A stretch of DNA of 17,090 nt from an uncultured Acetatifactor sp. (GTDB lineage: Bacteria; Bacillota; Clostridia; Lachnospirales; Lachnospiraceae): positions 44,424-61,513 of the forward strand of contig CAJUAP010000025.1 in assembly GCA_910584435.1 (NCBI GenBank), given 5' to 3'. Below, piece by piece: positions 13,877 to 17,090 of the stretch. The notes below the pieces were generated by a model. The model made no database searches, was not told the DNA's origin, and saw only the letters and a list, made by a program, of their open reading frames with translations. Numbering within the stretch: the first letter of the stretch is position 1; each line of letters begins with the position of its first letter. The position numbers and the translations under genes were made by a program.

Positions 13877-14746
13877 TTACACCCCAATGTTAAAAAATAT
13901 GGGGACTAATACCATTATTAATATTCCAACGAACATAATCATCATGGGAATCAGCAGCTTTCCCGACGCCTTTTCCCCCTGCCTTCTGACATTCTGCCGC
14001 TTTGCCGCCCAGACTTCACTGCTCTGCTGGCGCAGCATTCCCGCCAGCTCGCTGTTGCCCTTTATCATGCCCTGTACAATGGTAGAGGTAAACTTCTTGA
14101 TTTCAGGTATGATACACCGGATTCCAAAACGGTAAAACGCATCCACCTCCGATACACCATTGTTCATTTCATGAATGGAACGCTGCATTTCCACATAAAT
14201 CGTACTACTGCCCGTTGCTGCAACCACTTCCCAGGCTTCTCTCATAATCATGCCCGCATTGGTCAACAGCGCCAGTTTGGATACCACCTCCGAGAAATCT
14301 CCAAGCATTTCCTCGGAACGGGCAAATATTTTCTTCTCGGTAACGGTTCCGAAATAGTAATATGCTACTGCCGCAAACATCACCATAATGACCATGACAG
14401 TCATATCGCCGGCAGCCAGATACAAGGGGATTGCCAGCACAAGCAGGGTAAATGCTATTGTAATCTTCTGCGCATAAATCACCCTTATGTAATAATCCGC
14501 ATACTTTTCCCCGTACAAAATTTCAATTTCCTTGCGCAGCTTCCTGTCGGCCTTTGACTTGTAAGTATACCCGATGGCTTCCATCACCGCATATCCGACA
14601 AAATAGATATCCTTCAATGGATAATCCTTTTCTTCCAGAACTCCGAACAGTCCTGCATTCCGATACCCCTTTATGTAGAAAAACATCCACAAAAGCAGCA
14701 CTGCCAGACCAATTCCCATTATAATTATCTGTGTCAACGTCAGCAT
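13877..14746 (-). CDS. tadC: Tad inner-membrane platform protein TadC (type II secretion F domain)
   Basis: This is the second T2SSF-type platform protein, partner of TadB. I place the start at the ATG at 14746 because AAGGAGG lies seven bases upstream and the product then begins with a membrane segment (MLTLTQIIIMGIGLAVLLL). The open frame extends 50 codons further up to 14896, overlapping tadB, but that extension has no good ribosome-binding site. The 289-residue product has hydrophobic segments at about 6-24, 95-112, 115-132 and 264-285. The cytoplasmic F domain at about 148-280 carries LALLTNAGMIMREAWEVV and VQGMIKGNSELAGMLRQQS, the latter a typical TadC signature. A 112-base gap to tadB shows no terminator. 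The Flp-like pilin gene follows 31 bases downstream. Confidence 0.93.
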   Translation of the reverse strand: MLTLTQIIIMGIGLAVLLLWMFFYIKGYRNAGLFGVLEEKDYPLKDIYFVGYAVMEAIGYTYKSKADRKLRKEIEILYGEKYADYYIRVIYAQKITIAFTLLVLAIPLYLAAGDMTVMVIMVMFAAVAYYYFGTVTEKKIFARSEEMLGDFSEVVSKLALLTNAGMIMREAWEVVAATGSSTIYVEMQRSIHEMNNGVSEVDAFYRFGIRCIIPEIKKFTSTIVQGMIKGNSELAGMLRQQSSEVWAAKRQNVRRQGEKASGKLLIPMMIMFVGILIMVLVPIFFNIGV

Positions 14747-14858
14747 CCGGCTTCCTCCTTCTAATTTACACAATAAAATCCGCCCCGGAAATCCACCCTC
14801 CCGCACCGCCGTATCCTGCGGCATCCGTTTTCCCGTCCTTAGAAAATCCACATCCCGT

Positions 14859-15740
14859 TTACACTTTGATATCCAGCACTTTCTTCCCCACAACATAGGA
14901 AATCACAAACAGAACTATGGCAATGGTGGACGCTGCAATCCCCGCCGGCGAGACAAAATTAGCAGCCATATCTTCACTGGTCAGTTTGATCATACCTATC
15001 AGCAGTACGGGCATCACAAGCATCATATTCTGCTCCGATTTATTCGCCGTTATCACAGTCTCAATATCATCTCTGATTTCCATTTTGTCACTGAGAATTT
15101 CATGAGTGCTCCGAATGGTTTCCTTGATATTTCCGCCTTTCTCATAGCATATCTTAAACACATTTGCAAAGCTCACAATGTCATCTATGCCGCTCCTGAT
15201 GCCGAAATCTTCCAGCAGTGTCTCAATGGGAATATTATTTGCCATTCCTGAGATAATGACCGCAAGCTCATTTATGATAAAAGCATCCTCCTCATATTGC
15301 ACCTTCATATCCGCATTGACCGAAGAGAAGGAATCCATAACGTTTTTTCCTGCCCCAAGGGATGTGTTCAACGCCTCCAGCATATCCCGGAACTGGGAGT
15401 TCAGCTGACTGCGCCTCTTCTGAATAATCTGCTCCGTCCTCACAGGCAGATACACTTTGCCTGCCGCAAGCCCTGTAACCGCTGCTATACTGATATCAAG
15501 GATTCTGGTGAGCAGCGTGGGTTCTCCAAATTCGTCTTTTCCGATTCCTCCGTAAAACAGATACCCCACGAAAGCGCCCACTGCAAAAGCCAATAAAAAG
15601 TACAGCAGCTTCTCCCAGTTTCTCATATAATATACTTTGTAATTCAAAGTCCTGATATTGGTAGAAGACATATAATATTGCGGTTCCTTCGGCGCTTTCT
15701 CCTTTTTTGACCCTTTCTCCTTTTTCTGCAGCAATCCCAT
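14859..15740 (-). CDS. tadB: Tad inner-membrane platform protein TadB (type II secretion F domain)
   Basis: The 293-residue protein fits TadB, one of two membrane platform proteins that couple the TadA motor to pilus growth. A basic cytoplasmic N-terminus (residues 1-43) is followed by hydrophobic segments at about 45-63 and 80-99. A cytoplasmic helical domain with the T2SSF pattern lies at about 115-250, including EALNTSLGAGKNVMDSF and FKICYEKGGNIKETI. The C-terminal membrane segments are at about 239-253 and 264-284. It lies between tadA and tadC as in most Tad loci. An AGGAGG site is six or fewer bases before the ATG and overlaps the tadA stop. Family assignment is from pattern and position; the sequence is diverged from proteobacterial TadB. 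Confidence 0.93.
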   Translation of the reverse strand: MGLLQKKEKGSKKEKAPKEPQYYMSSTNIRTLNYKVYYMRNWEKLLYFLLAFAVGAFVGYLFYGGIGKDEFGEPTLLTRILDISIAAVTGLAAGKVYLPVRTEQIIQKRRSQLNSQFRDMLEALNTSLGAGKNVMDSFSSVNADMKVQYEEDAFIINELAVIISGMANNIPIETLLEDFGIRSGIDDIVSFANVFKICYEKGGNIKETIRSTHEILSDKMEIRDDIETVITANKSEQNMMLVMPVLLIGMIKLTSEDMAANFVSPAGIAASTIAIVLFVISYVVGKKVLDIKV

Positions 15741-15748
15741 CTCTCCTC

Positions 15749-16987
15749 CTAAATCTCCTGCTTTATACCGGCAAGCTGGAGTTTGAATACATTTATCATC
15801 TTATTCTTTGTGCGCAGCAGACTTCCCGACACTTTTTCCAGTGTGCTGTTTTCGTCTTCTTCAAACTTATACAGTACATTTAATTTAATCTGCCCGTTTT
15901 CATATCCGGCCACTTCACATATTTCCATCGTCTTCCTTGACTTGTCACGCAGTCTTGATAAATGGACGATAATATCCACCGCGGAAGCAATCTGCTGCCG
16001 TATGGCCTCCAAAGGCAGTCCCGGCGCTCCCTGCAGAACCATTGTCTCCAGACGACTGAGCATATCCATGGTAGAGTTGGCATGTCCGGTGGAAAGCGAA
16101 CCGTCATGTCCGGTGTTCATTGCCTGCAGCATATCCAAAGCCTCACCGCCCCGGACTTCCCCCACGACAATCCGCTCCGGCCTCATACGCAGGGACGATT
16201 TAATCAGATCCCGAATGGTAATCTGCCCCGCGCCTGCCGCATTGGCATTTCTTGTCTCTAAGCTTACCAGGTTGTCCACCCCTGCAATCTGCAGTTCCGC
16301 GGAATCTTCAATGGTAATGACACGCTCATCCTTGGGGATATAATTGGACAGCGCATTCAGGAAAGTCGTTTTCCCGGAACCGGTTCCTCCGCAGATAAAA
16401 ATATTGTATTTTGCCCTTACCAGCAGCTCCAGCTTATCCGCAATCTCCTGTGTGATAGAACCGTAATGAATCAGCCGTTCGATCGTCATCGGCGTCTTGG
16501 AGAACTTTCTGATTGTGACTGTGGGACCGCACAGCGCAACCGGGGGCAGTACCACATTGACTCTGGATCCATCCGGAAGCCTGGTATCACAGATGGGATT
16601 GGACTGGTTCACCTCTCTGCCAGCCAGCCCCACGATTCTCTGAATAATATCTTCCAGCCTCCTCTGGCTCTCAAAACGCTTATCCATGCGGAACAGTCTG
16701 CCGTTTTGTTCTATAAATATATTGTCCGGGCCGTTTATCATTACTTCTGTAATGCTGTCATCGCTGATAATGGCATCCAGAAGCCCGAATCCCCTGATAG
16801 CGCTGTAAATCTGCTGCGTAATGTTGACCTTTTCCTCTATGGAAAAATATTCTCCTGCCGTTTCCCACACGACCAGTTCTTCAATTTTTTCTTCCAGTTC
16901 TTCATCCGTCATCTTAAACAGCGGCAGATTTTCAGCAATATACTGCTTTATCTTCTCCGCTATCCTGGTTATTTTTGTGTCGTCCAT
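15749..16987 (-). CDS. tadA: Tad/Flp pilus assembly ATPase TadA (CpaF family)
   Basis: This 412-residue protein is a secretion ATPase of the VirB11/PulE superfamily (CpaF/TadA branch), the cytoplasmic motor that drives Flp pilin polymerisation. The visible catalytic set is complete: Walker A GGTGSGKTT at residues 200-208, an Asp box ITIEDSAEL at about 225-233, Walker B IVVGEVRGGEA at about 273-283, and a His box TGHDGSLSTGHA at 292-303. The N-terminal part (about 1-120) is helical and acidic, followed by the usual RLPDGSRVN stretch at about 136-144. Length is normal for the family, somewhat shorter than proteobacterial CpaF. An AGGAG site six bases before the ATG supports the start. The stop codon TAG is embedded in the Shine-Dalgarno of tadB, eight bases away, so the two are translationally linked. 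Confidence 0.96.
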   Translation of the reverse strand: MDDTKITRIAEKIKQYIAENLPLFKMTDEELEEKIEELVVWETAGEYFSIEEKVNITQQIYSAIRGFGLLDAIISDDSITEVMINGPDNIFIEQNGRLFRMDKRFESQRRLEDIIQRIVGLAGREVNQSNPICDTRLPDGSRVNVVLPPVALCGPTVTIRKFSKTPMTIERLIHYGSITQEIADKLELLVRAKYNIFICGGTGSGKTTFLNALSNYIPKDERVITIEDSAELQIAGVDNLVSLETRNANAAGAGQITIRDLIKSSLRMRPERIVVGEVRGGEALDMLQAMNTGHDGSLSTGHANSTMDMLSRLETMVLQGAPGLPLEAIRQQIASAVDIIVHLSRLRDKSRKTMEICEVAGYENGQIKLNVLYKFEEDENSTLEKVSGSLLRTKNKMINVFKLQLAGIKQEI

Positions 16988-17090
16988 CCTCTACTCCTAA
17001 TCCTGGCTCCAAAGCCGGTTCATTCTGCGCCTGACCATCCTCTACTCCTAATCCTAGCTCCAAAGCCGGTTCATTCTGCGCCTGACAATC
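16932..17090 (-). CDS. Possible 3' end of an upstream gene (partial), overlapping the tadA start
   Basis: One minus-strand frame is open from the window edge to a TGA at 16934-16932, overlapping the start of tadA by about 56 nt. It would encode a hydrophilic acidic tail containing a 17-residue unit twice in a row (QAQNEPALE[L/P]GLGVEDG), because a 51-bp DNA duplication keeps this frame. The two other frames meet stops at about 17073 and 17056, so the upstream gene could end there instead. In many Tad loci the gene before tadA is a CpaE/TadZ-like ATPase, but nothing in these codons shows that. The frame-preserving duplication is the only argument for this frame, so confidence is low. Confidence 0.35.
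   Translation of the reverse strand, partial: DCQAQNEPALELGLGVEDGQAQNEPALEPGLGVEDGRHKNNQDSGEDKAVYC
16984..17085 (-). repeat. Tandem 51-bp duplication covering the tadA ribosome-binding site and start
   Basis: Two head-to-tail 51-bp copies (16984-17034 and 17035-17085) differ at one visible base (TGGCTCC versus TAGCTCC on the plus strand). Each copy holds an AGGAG Shine-Dalgarno sequence six bases before an ATG on the minus strand. The downstream ATG (16987) starts tadA. The upstream ATG (17038) starts a 13-codon mini-ORF (MVRRRMNRLWSQD) whose TAG stop at 16999-16997 overlaps the tadA Shine-Dalgarno sequence. The unit length is 17 codons, so an overlapping upstream reading frame would also be preserved. 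Confidence 0.85.

Noticed and set aside
14747..14896. Longer N-terminus for TadC
   Set aside because: No ribosome-binding site and a hydrophilic Cys/Arg-rich extension, while AAGGAGG is well placed before 14746.

Overview
The window is a single co-directional gene block, with every credible gene on the minus strand, so transcription runs from about 17090 down to 1. Moderate GC (about half by eye), consensus AGGAGG ribosome-binding sites and the protein families present (Flp1-type pilin, DUF5702, DUF6382-FHA, an FtsK-free Tad system with no secretin) point to an anaerobic Firmicute, most likely of the Lachnospiraceae or a related clostridial family. No rRNA, tRNA, CRISPR array or transposase gene was found.

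First part in transcription order (17090 to about 7200): a Tad/Flp (type IVc pilus) assembly locus. It holds the tail of an upstream gene whose last codons and the tadA start signal are duplicated, then the TadA/CpaF ATPase, the TadB and TadC inner-membrane platform proteins, a 72-residue Flp-like pilin, a TadE-like pseudopilin, a 1074-residue DUF5702 (TadG-like) protein, a second TadE-like protein and an A24 prepilin peptidase. Together these would process, polymerise and cap a thin pilus on a Gram-positive cell. Two intergenic stretches here are unusual: a 139-bp nested inverted repeat behind the pilin gene, and a GC-rich tandem array of five 38-bp units behind the second TadE-like gene.

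Second part (7146 to 504): a membrane-anchored WG-repeat protein, then a Ser/Thr phospho-signalling module. The module comprises a DUF6382-FHA protein, a PP2C phosphatase, a transmembrane Hanks-type kinase with a non-PASTA extracellular region, and a small single-pass membrane protein carrying four copies of a 12-residue unit with an invariant Thr in an EET[T/A/S]LL motif. The FHA protein carries the matching ETTVL motif twice just before its FHA domain and a QTTVL motif further upstream. My reading (inference) is that the kinase phosphorylates these Thr residues, the FHA domain binds them, and PP2C resets the switch, giving a phosphothreonine control circuit wired to the pilus machine. A 145-bp nested inverted repeat separates the phosphatase from the kinase.

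Third part (346 to 1): the 5' end of a secreted protein that starts at TTG and has a signal peptide followed by Gly/Asp/Asn-rich nonapeptide repeats. It runs off the window edge.
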